From positions 4,741 to 68,740 of the forward strand of contig CAVLDP010000009.1 of assembly GCA_963661945.1 (NCBI GenBank): a stretch of DNA of 64,000 nt, read 5' to 3'. Shown here piece by piece: positions 42,213 through 51,402 of the stretch. The DNA is from CAVLDP01 sp963661945 (GTDB lineage Bacteria > Bacillota > Clostridia > Lachnospirales > Lachnospiraceae). Made by a program: the position numbers and the translations under genes. The notes beneath the pieces are model-generated. The model saw nothing but the letters and a program-made list of their open reading frames with translations, searched no databases and was not told the DNA's origin. Every line of letters starts with the position of its first letter. Position 1 is the stretch's first letter.

Positions 42213-44765
42213 CTAATTAATATAAGATATGAAAATGTTGCCTGCGGATTCGAATTCTTCAGTAGAATCCTGCAGGCCTTTTTTGTAGGTCGCTCCAGTT
42301 ACTGGGTTGTAGAGGGTGATGTTGGCGGCATCGTAGCCCACAATCAGAAGAGCCTCTCCGTCAGAACCGATTGCATAGACTGGATTGCCCAGGTAGACAT
42401 AGTAGAGAACCTCGGACAGGCTGCATCCGGTCAGATCTAAGACGGTGGCATCCTTCATAGCTGAGGAGAGGATGTCGATTGGCTTTTCATTTCGCTCAAG
42501 CAGGGTATGAACCTCGACATTTTCTCCCTCACGAACCAGCATGACGCTGATGCACTGGGCTTGGCTGGATTCCTGCGTATCTGCTGCTCCAACGAGGAGG
42601 TTTGATAGAGTGCCCTTGTAGGAACCTTTGCCACGCTTCCAGATGTACTGCTGGGTGTTATCTACGACGATGCCCATTTCTTCATCTGCGTATGTGATGG
42701 CGCGAACCAGGTCGGAACCAGCATAGGCAACTCGGTTTCCGACATAGACGAAGTAGTTCTGAGTGGTCTCGGTTGCCTTGACGGAAATGATAGAGCTGGC
42801 GTCATTTAACACAAGTCCAGCAGTAGTATATGTAAAATGATGAATCTCTTCATCGCTTGTAAGATCTGCCATGGTAAATGTAATAACCTTGCCCTTGATA
42901 TCGTCTGAGATGGCGGCAACGTCTACGGTCTTATTGGCTTCGCCGGCGGAATTCTTGATGGTATCAGGCTCGGCCTCGATGACGGTGCCATCCGCCTGCT
43001 TCTGTACGCGGTCCAGGTAGAGGGTGTAGCCATCCAGAGTGACATTTGAGACATAGTAGCCGGATTTCTCGTAGGTCTTCACGACATTATGGGTGGATGC
43101 ATTCTCTATGGTGAGCTGATACATCGGGTAGATGCCAGAGCCGGCGGCATCGGTTGTTATATCCTTCTTGAGAACAGTGCCGTAGATCAAATCCTCGTCA
43201 ATGAAGGCGAGAGGAATGAGGAGGCTTGAAGACGTGGCTTCGATATCCTCCTTGCTGCCGTCTTCGAGATCCATGACATGGAGGGAGGAACCGGCGGCTT
43301 CTTCATCAATCCAGGCGAAGTATCGTCCAGAGATGGAAGCGGCATATTGGTCTTCTGTAAGTCCAGTCAGCAGCTCTTCTGTCGTCAGATTGTCCAGGTC
43401 AATTCGCATAAGGGTTCCGTCCACCATAATATAGAAGATGCTGTCAGTTGACTCGTAGAGGACATCTGAGAAGCTGGCGTTCAGAATCTGGTAGGAATTG
43501 GTGGTTCGTATGAAGGTCTGCTCATGAGCCTTGTTGGTGGAGGAATCATAGTGGTAGAGGTTGATACCACATTGCCCCTCGTATTCACCGCAGTTCATAT
43601 AACCATAGACAACGAAGTCCAGCGTTCCGGTTTCGTCAATATTCAAAAGGAGAATATTGTGCTCATCATAGGTTGCTCTGCTGTCATTTGCAGAGTCACC
43701 GACGAAACTGAATACCTTGGTGAGAACCTGAGTGCTCTGGTTGTATTCGAAGAGCTCTCCAGCCTGTACGAAGGCGATTATTGTGCCGGTTTCATTGGAC
43801 AGATATTCGAGATCGGAGGAGGCAATTCCGATGTTCATGACGTTATCGGAAATGGTAGCATTCTCTCCAGTAAGCATCTGATCCATTGTCCTCTCGTAGT
43901 CGAGCAGGTAGATTCTCTCTGCTGTGTATCGAATCTTGAAATATTCTTCTACCAGATAGTATTCCGTTCCGGCGCTTGTCGAACGCTCCATCTGATAGTA
44001 GAGTACCAGCGCCGTGTAATTGGAGTTGATGTCCTTGAATTCGATTACAGGTTCTCCGACTATCTGGCCGTCAAAAGAACCGTAGCACATCTGGCTGACG
44101 GAGGATGTGATGGTGACATGCTGCAGGTCTTCACCATCCGCCTCGGCATCTGTCTCCATATAGGCTGCCAGGCTGTTCTGATCGCCAGAGAGGGCCTTGT
44201 TATGGAAGTCTATAGCGAAGTCTAGGCAGTCGGAAGCATAAGCGCTTGTTGGCATGAGAATTCTCGTGTAGTAGTAGATTTCCTGGCCGCCTGAGGTTAG
44301 GGTAATGATGAAGAGAAATTCCTCGTCTTCATTGACCAGGTTCTCTATGGATAGATCTGCGGTGATATCATCGTCTACTAAGAGATAGTCGCTGACTTCG
44401 GTCTCCGCAATCTTGCGCTCAGTATCGGTGGAACGTATCTCATAGGAAATGGAGTCAATCGCACGTCCATTCGTATGGATGGTAATAGGCAGAGTTCGGC
44501 TCTCGTCGAGTGGTACGACTGCGTCTCTCATATAGAGGGCGTCCATTTCGACAACATAGCCGTGAAGCTCGCTTATAGAGTGGTTATAGGCTTCCATGGT
44601 AATCGTTGGTAGAGTTGGACTATCCATGTCAGTAGTTGCTTCATTGCTCTTATAGTTCAGTAGAAATTCGAAGAAAATGAGCGCTAGGATAAATATAATT
44701 GATAGAAGAAGGAGGCGGGAGCGTCCTTCGTTATTCAGTCCAGTTTGACGAAATTTAAGCTTCAT
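42213..44765 (-). CDS. Large exported protein with degenerate peptidase C39-like C-terminus
   Basis: An 850-residue protein with one membrane helix at about 18-37 and the rest outside. The middle is a long beta-rich series (about 60-700) of short strands resembling a beta-propeller or WD-like sensor, with no known family. The last 115 residues resemble peptidase C39-like domains: QAQC near 738 at the catalytic-Cys place, GEALLIVGYD where active enzymes have GHxxxxxGYD, and LYNPVTG. The His is Glu (near 804), so it is probably not an active protease. SD AAGGAAC supports the start. The 3' end is convergent with the hydrogenase gene. Confidence 0.75.
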   Translation of the reverse strand: MKLKFRQTGLNNEGRSRLLLLSIIFILALIFFEFLLNYKSNEATTDMDSPTLPTITMEAYNHSISELHGYVVEMDALYMRDAVVPLDESRTLPITIHTNGRAIDSISYEIRSTDTERKIAETEVSDYLLVDDDITADLSIENLVNEDEEFLFIITLTSGGQEIYYYTRILMPTSAYASDCLDFAIDFHNKALSGDQNSLAAYMETDAEADGEDLQHVTITSSVSQMCYGSFDGQIVGEPVIEFKDINSNYTALVLYYQMERSTSAGTEYYLVEEYFKIRYTAERIYLLDYERTMDQMLTGENATISDNVMNIGIASSDLEYLSNETGTIIAFVQAGELFEYNQSTQVLTKVFSFVGDSANDSRATYDEHNILLLNIDETGTLDFVVYGYMNCGEYEGQCGINLYHYDSSTNKAHEQTFIRTTNSYQILNASFSDVLYESTDSIFYIMVDGTLMRIDLDNLTTEELLTGLTEDQYAASISGRYFAWIDEEAAGSSLHVMDLEDGSKEDIEATSSSLLIPLAFIDEDLIYGTVLKKDITTDAAGSGIYPMYQLTIENASTHNVVKTYEKSGYYVSNVTLDGYTLYLDRVQKQADGTVIEAEPDTIKNSAGEANKTVDVAAISDDIKGKVITFTMADLTSDEEIHHFTYTTAGLVLNDASSIISVKATETTQNYFVYVGNRVAYAGSDLVRAITYADEEMGIVVDNTQQYIWKRGKGSYKGTLSNLLVGAADTQESSQAQCISVMLVREGENVEVHTLLERNEKPIDILSSAMKDATVLDLTGCSLSEVLYYVYLGNPVYAIGSDGEALLIVGYDAANITLYNPVTGATYKKGLQDSTEEFESAGNIFISYIN
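42240..42284 (+). terminator. Terminator of the hydrogenase gene, inside the convergent gene
   Basis: GCCTGCGGATTC pairs with GAATCC-T-GCAGGC (12 bp, one bulge) and runs into TTTTTT. It lies within the last 25 codons of the gene at 42213 on the opposite strand. Confidence 0.85.
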
Positions 44766-44807
44766 AAATGTTCCTTTTTGGTAAGAAATGGAAGGTTCTT
44801 AGCTTCC

Positions 44808-44836
44808 TTGCATTACCATATTTCTAGTGGTATAAT
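44808..44836 (+). promoter_or_regulatory. Strong promoter of the LtaS-like gene
   Basis: TTGCAT (44808-44813), 17 nt, TATAAT (44831-44836) with TGG before it (extended -10). Confidence 0.8.
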
Positions 44837-44860
44837 TCATCAGAATTATAACTAATACTA

Positions 44861-44881
44861 GGCCTTTTATCAACAAAGGCC
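44861..44881 (+). other. Leader hairpin next to the SD of the LtaS-like gene
   Basis: GGCCTTT-TATCAAC-AAAGGCC is a perfect 7-bp stem ending directly at the AGGAGG ribosome-binding site. It has no U-run. It could tune translation or mRNA life. Confidence 0.5.
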
Positions 44882-44893
44882 AGGAGGATACGA

Positions 44894-47011
44894 ATGAAAT
44901 TACCTACTCCTAAGTTGCTTGGCAAGTTGCGAGGATCTAGTGGCTATCAGAAGACGATGGCTTTTCTTAATAGACATTCTTTGATTATTCATATTCCGCT
45001 GTCTATGCTGATGGTGTTTGCTCTTGAGTGGATGAGCCATCACTCCTTCATGTCAGCAGTGGAATTTGTGACTCATCACACAGGCGCTTTCCTATACAAT
45101 GCGTATATGGTTTTTGTGGCTTACACCCTTGTCTTTTTGACCCGTAGAAGAACCTTCACGCGAATGGTGATATCGGCTGTTTTTGTCATGCTCGGTATTG
45201 TAAACTGCATTATCCTGTTGAACCGTGTATCACCGTTTGGATATACAGATCTCTATATGGTTGGCGATCTTCTTACTATGCAGAACACCAACTATTTCTC
45301 GGCAGAGCAGGGAGCAGTAGCTCTTGTTGCAATTCTTATCTATGCGGCTCTCATGGTTCGCCTCTTCCTAAAGGGCGCCAAGCAGGAAGCGAAGATGCCA
45401 TTTTGGGGCAGACTTCTACTAGTTGTTCTTGCATTTGGCACACTTCCATTTGTGAATAGCACAATGCAGGAGCTTGATGTGGTAGATGAGTACTTCGGCA
45501 ACCTGGCAGCAGGTTATACGGAGAATGGCTATCTCTATGGCTTTACATCATCTATGTTCAGCCTTGGTATGGATAAGCCTAGGAATTACAATGAAGAGAC
45601 GATTCAGCAGATTCTGGCAGACACAGACCAGGGAGAGTCAACAATTGCAGCAGAAGACCTTCCGAATATTGTCGTTGTTCTTCTGGAATCCTGCTATGAT
45701 GTCAGCGAGGCGAATTTTATCGAGACCTCAGAGGATCCGCTTGAGTATTTCCATTACCTGGAGGCCAATTATTCCACCGGCCATCTGACAGTGCCGGTTG
45801 TTGGCGCTGGAACATGCGATTCTGAGTTCGAGGTTCTGACTGGTATGTCCATGCAGTTCTTTGGACCAGGCGAATATCCACAGAAGACGATTCTGAAGGA
45901 GATTGATTCCTGCGAGAGCATCGCTTCTATTATGAAGACCTTTGGAATGGGATCTCATGTAGTTCACAACAATGGTGGTAATTTCTATAGCCGCAAGAAT
46001 GCATTTACTCTGATGGGATTCGATTCCTTCCAGAGTAAGGAGATGCTTGATATTACAGATTATACCCCGCTTGGCTCTTGGCCAATGGATGAGATCCTAG
46101 TGGATGCAACTGAAGAGGCGATGGATTCTACCGAAGGCACGGATACCATTTACACGATTACGGTGTGTACGCATGGCGATTATCCTACCTATGAAGTGGA
46201 GGAGAATCCAGCGATTACCGTGACGACCGAGGGCAAGACCGAGGAAGAGAATTATCAGTGGACCTACTATATTAATCGCCTGAATGATATGGACCAGTTC
46301 ATCGAGGACTTCATTGCGATGTTCGAGGAGAGGGATGAGGATACCCTCGTGGTTATGTTTGGCGATCATCTTCCAACGCTGGGACTTACCGAGGATGAGG
46401 TTGCAACAGGCGATCTCTATCAGACTAAGTACATCACCTGGAATAATTTCGACATGCCAAAGGAAGACCAGGACCTAACAACTTATCAGCTGATGGCTGA
46501 GTATCTGGATCGACTTGGCGTACATGAGGGAACTATTACCCAGTATAACCAGGCTATGATCAAGGCAGGCGTCGAGGCAGGAAGCGATGAATATATGGAT
46601 AATCTCGAGCTGCTTCAGTATGATCTGCTCTATGGTAATCAGTATGCTTATGGAGACTCGAATCCTTATCCGGCATCGGATCTTGTGATGGGTGTTCATG
46701 ATGTTACGATTGATCATGCTTATTTCTTCAATGGCAAGCTTCATATTTATGGAGATGGCTTTACCAAGTGGAGTAAGGTCTATGTCAATGGGGAGAAGGT
46801 TCCAACGACTTATGAGAGTGGTCAGGTTCTGACGATTGATGCCTCAGAGCTTGAGAATGGAGATGAGATTGTGGTGAACCAGCTTGGTTCTTCTAGCACA
46901 ATCTTCCGCTCCTCCAACTCCATCACCTTCGAGGACCCAGCCTTCGAAGAGGATGAAGTGGCAGAGACAGAGGATGACTCGACAGAGCCAACCAATGAGA
47001 AGAATGAATAG
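44894..47011 (+). CDS. LtaS-family membrane sulfatase/phosphoglycerol transferase with extra C-terminal domain
   Basis: In 705 residues: about five membrane helices in the first 205 residues, then an outside alkaline-phosphatase-like domain with LLES near 260, the nucleophile loop GAGTCDSEFEVLTG (Thr near 307), the H-binding segment THGDYP, and the metal motif FGDHLP near 490. This is the pattern of lipoteichoic acid synthase-type enzymes, which move glycerol phosphate from phosphatidylglycerol. Residues about 575-680 form a beta domain (YFFNGKLHIYGDGFTKWSKVYVNG) that plain LtaS lacks, resembling IPT/TIG folds. The tail is acidic. The stop lies 1 nt from the galM stop. Confidence 0.85.
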   Translation: MKLPTPKLLGKLRGSSGYQKTMAFLNRHSLIIHIPLSMLMVFALEWMSHHSFMSAVEFVTHHTGAFLYNAYMVFVAYTLVFLTRRRTFTRMVISAVFVMLGIVNCIILLNRVSPFGYTDLYMVGDLLTMQNTNYFSAEQGAVALVAILIYAALMVRLFLKGAKQEAKMPFWGRLLLVVLAFGTLPFVNSTMQELDVVDEYFGNLAAGYTENGYLYGFTSSMFSLGMDKPRNYNEETIQQILADTDQGESTIAAEDLPNIVVVLLESCYDVSEANFIETSEDPLEYFHYLEANYSTGHLTVPVVGAGTCDSEFEVLTGMSMQFFGPGEYPQKTILKEIDSCESIASIMKTFGMGSHVVHNNGGNFYSRKNAFTLMGFDSFQSKEMLDITDYTPLGSWPMDEILVDATEEAMDSTEGTDTIYTITVCTHGDYPTYEVEENPAITVTTEGKTEEENYQWTYYINRLNDMDQFIEDFIAMFEERDEDTLVVMFGDHLPTLGLTEDEVATGDLYQTKYITWNNFDMPKEDQDLTTYQLMAEYLDRLGVHEGTITQYNQAMIKAGVEAGSDEYMDNLELLQYDLLYGNQYAYGDSNPYPASDLVMGVHDVTIDHAYFFNGKLHIYGDGFTKWSKVYVNGEKVPTTYESGQVLTIDASELENGDEIVVNQLGSSSTIFRSSNSITFEDPAFEEDEVAETEDDSTEPTNEKNE

Positions 47012-47012
47012 A

Positions 47013-48080
47013 TTAGAATGAGAAATGATATACGGTTCGGCTGTTTGTGCTTTCACCGGCCTTAAGCAGTGGCATCTTGAAAGAGGCTATGTTTGCGGCA
47101 TTCGGGAAGAACTGAGTCTCAAAGGCCACGCCGTATCTCTTGTCATAAGGGAAATGTCCCTTTCCGATTTCATTTTTATTAAGATAGTTGCCAGTGTAGA
47201 GCTGCAGACCGGGCATATCCGTATATACATCCATGCGTCTGGTCCGGCTTGGATTCTCAAGGGCAGCTACATGATAGACGATAGAAGCTTCAGAAGAATA
47301 TTCTGGAGCTTTTTTGTTAGGAAGAAGAATGTAATTGTGGTCGTAGCCCTTGCCTTGAATCAGCTGGTCGTAGTCGGCATCGATTTGAGAACTCATCTGC
47401 TTCATTGTGCGAAAATCCATAGGACTGCCGGTTATATCGCGTATCTCTCCAGTTGGGACAGATGTCTCATCGGTTGGTGTGATGGAATCGGCATTGATCC
47501 AGACATAGGAATCAGTTACCAGACCAGCGTTATGGCCATCTAAGTTGAAGTAGCTGTGATTGGTAGGCGCAAATAAGGTGTCTTTATCACTTGTAGCATA
47601 GTAGTCGATGGCAATTGTATTATCGGAAAGAAGGGTATAGGTTACGCGAAGGGTTCTATTTCCTGGAAAACCACATTCCATATCAGAAGCCTTAATTTGA
47701 AAACAGATATGGTCATCTCCCTCATCAACGACATCCCAGATTCTCTTATGAAGGGGATGGAAACCAGAGTGGAGATTGTTGTTTCCGTCATTTTTATCCA
47801 GATGATATTCGGTGCCATTTAGAGTGAAATGAGCGCCACCGATTCGGTTGGCGACTGGTGTAACAGAGGCACCAAAGGCTGGATCATTTACAAAATAACT
47901 CTCGACCTTCTCGTAGCCTAATACGACATCTGTGAGAGAACCTTCCTGGTCTGGCACGTAGAGCTCAAGCAGGTTGGCTCCGTAGTTCATAAGCTTAGCT
48001 ATCATGCCGGATGCTGACTTGATCTCATAAGTGAAGATGTCTTCTCCATCTTCTGTTTGTCCCCATTTTGTCTTGTTCAT
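47013..48080 (-). CDS. galM: Galactose mutarotase (aldose 1-epimerase)
   Basis: Interconverts alpha and beta anomers of aldoses. The 355-residue product has the conserved NRIGGAHFTLNG, HSGFHPLHKRIWDV, the catalytic-His segment APTNHSYFNLDGH, and a C-terminal GVAFETQFFPNA with the catalytic Glu. SD TAGGAGG precedes the start. It is convergent with the LtaS-like gene (1 nt between stops) and divergent from the PBP gene. Confidence 0.95.
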   Translation of the reverse strand: MNKTKWGQTEDGEDIFTYEIKSASGMIAKLMNYGANLLELYVPDQEGSLTDVVLGYEKVESYFVNDPAFGASVTPVANRIGGAHFTLNGTEYHLDKNDGNNNLHSGFHPLHKRIWDVVDEGDDHICFQIKASDMECGFPGNRTLRVTYTLLSDNTIAIDYYATSDKDTLFAPTNHSYFNLDGHNAGLVTDSYVWINADSITPTDETSVPTGEIRDITGSPMDFRTMKQMSSQIDADYDQLIQGKGYDHNYILLPNKKAPEYSSEASIVYHVAALENPSRTRRMDVYTDMPGLQLYTGNYLNKNEIGKGHFPYDKRYGVAFETQFFPNAANIASFKMPLLKAGESTNSRTVYHFSF

Positions 48081-48160
48081 GGATAACCTCCTAATATGTG
48101 AAGCAGATATTTCTGCTATTTATTCTGACGAATTCACTATAGCATAAGAGGAAAGGAACG

Positions 48161-48188
48161 TGTACAAAGATGCGCTTTTTAGTATAAT
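48161..48188 (+). promoter_or_regulatory. Promoter of the class A PBP gene
   Basis: TGTACA (48161-48166), 16 nt, TATAAT (48183-48188). On the opposite strand TGC-TATAGT (48144-48136) is an extended -10 candidate for galM in the same 146-nt gap. Confidence 0.55.
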
Positions 48189-48226
48189 GTGTTCATAAGT
48201 GAACTTAATTTCTGGAGTGGAATGAT

Positions 48227-50374
48227 TTGGCGAAGAAGACCAAGGAACAGAAGAGGAAAAACAGAACAAAGAGACTCTGGCGCTTCCTGAGGCTGCAGAT
48301 TGTCCTGATTCTCCTGGTGATAGGCGCGGTCACCTATTACTATGCTGCGGGCTATGCTGTGAAGGTGAAGTCCATGCATGAGGAGGCGGTGAGTCTGGTG
48401 TCGAAGTCGACGGAGGATACCTTCCGGAGGGATGAGACCTCGATCGTCTACGACGTGAATGGAGACGTGATCTCTGAGCTGAAGGGCGAGAAGGATGTCT
48501 ACTATGTGGAATATGAGGATACGCCGACCTACATGATAGAAGCCTTTGTTGCAGTCGAGGACCAGAGGTTCTATTCTCACCACGGAGTGGATTATAAGGG
48601 AATCCTAAGAGCGGTAATTGCCATGCTTCGTAATGGAGAGGTGACAGAGGGCGCGAGCACGATTACGCAGCAGCTTGCCAGAAATGTATTCCTGACTCAG
48701 GATAAGACCTGGGAACGCAAGGTGGAAGAGATTTATATCGCCACGGAGCTCGAGAAGAAATACACCAAGAGCCAGATTATGGAGTTCTATCTGAACAATA
48801 TCTATTTTGGCAATGGCTATTATGGAATTGGTGCTGCGTCCAAGGGTTATTTCAACACAGATGTGGGGCATCTTAGTCTGTCGGAGATGGCATTCCTTGC
48901 GGCAATCCCTAATAATCCGACCTATTATGATCCCCTTAAGAATTATGACAATACCATAGCGCGCCGGGACAAGATTCTAGGCGACATGCTGGAGGATAAG
49001 GTCATTTCTGAGGCGACATATAATCAGGCGATTGCGAAGAAGATTGTCATTACTCGCCCGGATGAGGTGGAGAAGAAGGACTACGCAGAGACCTATACCT
49101 ATTACTGCGCGACGAGGGCGCTGATGGAGCTGCAGGGCTTTACCTTCCAGACGGTATTTGATTCCGAAGAGGAAGAGAAGGCATACAACAAGGCCTATGA
49201 GGAAGCCTATAGCACCTGCAATGCCTCTCTCTATACGGGTGGCTACCGCATCTATACCGCGCTTGATTTGTCGATGCAGGAGGAATTGCAGTCGGCCATT
49301 GATGAGAGACTTTCTGCCTATGATGAGGTAAATGAAGCGGGCGTCTATGCGCTTCAAGGGGCTGCGGTCTGTATTGACAATTCCACCGGTCTTGTGAAGG
49401 CAATTGTGGGCGGTCGGTCGCAGGAACTTGATGGCTATACTCTGAATCGTGCCTATCAGAGCTTCCGTCAGCCGGGCTCTGCCATTAAGCCGCTTCTTGT
49501 ATACACACCTGCCCTGGAACGAGGCTATACGGCAGATTCTGTGGTAAATGACACCAGAATTGAAGGTGGTCCAAGCAATTCGGACGGAAGATATCTTGGG
49601 CGAATTACACTTCGCCGGGCGGTAGAACTTAGTCGTAATACGATTGCTTATCAGTTGCTGGAAGAGCTAACGCCGGAGGTTGGACTTTCATACCTACAGA
49701 ATCTGAATTTCTCAAGGCTTGATGAGGAGGACAGGCAGCTGGCTATAGCGCTTGGTGGCTTTACGAATGGCGTCTCACCGCTTGAGATGGCAGCAGGTTA
49801 TGCTACACTTGAAAATGATGGAGCCTACCGGATGCCAACCTGTATCGCGCGTATTACAGATGCGGCAGGCGCAGTTATCTATGAGCCGGAGACGGTTGAG
49901 ACAGTGGTTTATGACCAGAATGCAGCCAGACAGATGACGGATATTCTGGAGGGTGTAATCACATCCGGTACTGCATCGGGACTTGGACTTTCGGATATGC
50001 CTTCTGCTGGCAAGACTGGAACAACGAATGACAATAAGGACGGTTGGTTCGTAGGCTACACTCGTTATTACACAACAAGCGTCTGGGTAGGATACGATAT
50101 GCCCCGCGAGATGACAGGACTCTATGGAGCTACCTATCCGGGTCAGATTTGGCAGACTTTTATGGAGACGATTCACAAGAATCTGCCAGCACTTGATTTC
50201 CTGGAGCCTACCTCACTTAGCGAGGAATTCCTAGAGCAGGAGGAGGCTGAGGCGGCGGAGGAATCTCAGGCTACGGAGGATGCTCAGGCCACGGAGGAAA
50301 CCCCAGCAGGAGAAGAAACTCTGAATGAGGAAGAAACTTCAGTGGCAGAAGAAACCGAAAATTCAGAAAATTAG
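48227..50374 (+). CDS. Class A penicillin-binding protein (PBP1a-like)
   Basis: Bifunctional cell wall synthase. In 715 residues: a basic N-terminus, a membrane helix at about 23-43, the GT51 transglycosylase with EDQRFYSHHGVDYKGI and GASTITQQLARN, and a transpeptidase with SAIK (Ser near 418), SRN and KTGTT near 603. The last 45 residues are an acidic Glu/Thr/Ala repeat tail. The start is TTG at 48227: GGAGTGG lies 7 nt upstream, no in-frame ATG exists nearby, and the protein begins MAKKTKEQ. Confidence 0.93.
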   Translation: MAKKTKEQKRKNRTKRLWRFLRLQIVLILLVIGAVTYYYAAGYAVKVKSMHEEAVSLVSKSTEDTFRRDETSIVYDVNGDVISELKGEKDVYYVEYEDTPTYMIEAFVAVEDQRFYSHHGVDYKGILRAVIAMLRNGEVTEGASTITQQLARNVFLTQDKTWERKVEEIYIATELEKKYTKSQIMEFYLNNIYFGNGYYGIGAASKGYFNTDVGHLSLSEMAFLAAIPNNPTYYDPLKNYDNTIARRDKILGDMLEDKVISEATYNQAIAKKIVITRPDEVEKKDYAETYTYYCATRALMELQGFTFQTVFDSEEEEKAYNKAYEEAYSTCNASLYTGGYRIYTALDLSMQEELQSAIDERLSAYDEVNEAGVYALQGAAVCIDNSTGLVKAIVGGRSQELDGYTLNRAYQSFRQPGSAIKPLLVYTPALERGYTADSVVNDTRIEGGPSNSDGRYLGRITLRRAVELSRNTIAYQLLEELTPEVGLSYLQNLNFSRLDEEDRQLAIALGGFTNGVSPLEMAAGYATLENDGAYRMPTCIARITDAAGAVIYEPETVETVVYDQNAARQMTDILEGVITSGTASGLGLSDMPSAGKTGTTNDNKDGWFVGYTRYYTTSVWVGYDMPREMTGLYGATYPGQIWQTFMETIHKNLPALDFLEPTSLSEEFLEQEEAEAAEESQATEDAQATEETPAGEETLNEEETSVAEETENSEN

Positions 50375-50435
50375 TGACGATTGTTAAAGAAAGTGATATT
50401 CTAAGAATTAAGACAATTAGAAGGACTATATTTAT

Positions 50436-51380
50436 ATGACAGAATATTTATTTGGCATCGATGTTGGAGGCACCACATGCAAGATGGGCCTGTTTGAGAC
50501 AGATGGTACCCTGCTTGAGAAGTGGGAGATTAAGACGGAGACTTCGGATGGCGGTAAGGCAATCCTACCATCTCTTGCAGCTTCTGTAGATGCGAAGATA
50601 TTAGAGCGAGGAATCTCGCGAGATCAGGTACTTGGCGTTGGCCTTGGTGTTCCAGGACCTGTTACAGCAGATGGCGTGATCCATGGAGCGGTGAATCTGG
50701 GCTGGGGAGATATGGCAATTGCAGATGAACTCTCTTCTCTCCTTGGTGGAATCACCGTGAAGGCTGGAAATGACGCCAATGTTGCAGCTCTTGGTGAGAG
50801 CTGGATGGGAGCAGGCAAGGACTATGATGATATCGTCATGGTGACTCTTGGAACCGGAATTGGCGGTGGAATCATTATCAATAATCAGATTATTCCGGGT
50901 GCGCATGGAGCAGCAGGTGAGATTGGTCATATCTGCGCGAATCCGCATGAGACAGAGGCTTGTGGATGTGGCTTGCATGGCTGTATTGAGCAATACGCGT
51001 CGGCTACCGGTTTCGCTCGGATGGCAAGGCGCGAACTGACAGAATCTACTATGCCTAGTTCTCTTAGAGAGATACCAATTGATGATATTACGGCCAAGGA
51101 TGTCTTTGATGGAGCTAAGGCGGGAGACAGCCTGTGCCAGGCAGTTGTTGAGCATGTATGTGATATGCTTTCGACTACGATTGCTTCGATTTGTGCAGTG
51201 GTTAATCCTGAGGCGGTATTAATTGGCGGTGGAGTGTCCAAAGCGGGACACATTTTAATAGAGGCCATCGAAGGACCTTTTCGAAAAAAAGCATTTAAGG
51301 CATTGAGAGGCACGGAGATTCGACTTGCGACTCTTGGAAATGACGCAGGAATCTACGGAGCTGCTCGCCTTGTAATGTAG
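50436..51380 (+). CDS. glk: ROK-family glucokinase
   Basis: Phosphorylates glucose with ATP. The 314-residue product has the ATP motif GIDVGGTTCKMGLFE, GVPGPV, NDANVAALGE, GTGIGGGIIINN, the ROK zinc site with GHICANPHETEACGCGLHGCIEQYAS, and a closing GGGVSKAG. All are intact. It follows the PBP gene by 61 nt; a promoter is not clear, although TTGTTA at 50381 is a weak -35. It supplies glucose-6-phosphate upstream of glycogen synthesis. Confidence 0.93.
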   Translation: MTEYLFGIDVGGTTCKMGLFETDGTLLEKWEIKTETSDGGKAILPSLAASVDAKILERGISRDQVLGVGLGVPGPVTADGVIHGAVNLGWGDMAIADELSSLLGGITVKAGNDANVAALGESWMGAGKDYDDIVMVTLGTGIGGGIIINNQIIPGAHGAAGEIGHICANPHETEACGCGLHGCIEQYASATGFARMARRELTESTMPSSLREIPIDDITAKDVFDGAKAGDSLCQAVVEHVCDMLSTTIASICAVVNPEAVLIGGGVSKAGHILIEAIEGPFRKKAFKALRGTEIRLATLGNDAGIYGAARLVM

Positions 51381-51402
51381 GATTTTAAGGAGGAGTTTAT
51401 CT

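Noticed and set aside
43524..44225. Open frame of 233 codons on the plus strand inside the 850-residue protein gene
   Set aside because: Antisense shadow; no SD, no domain pattern, and the minus-strand gene is continuous.
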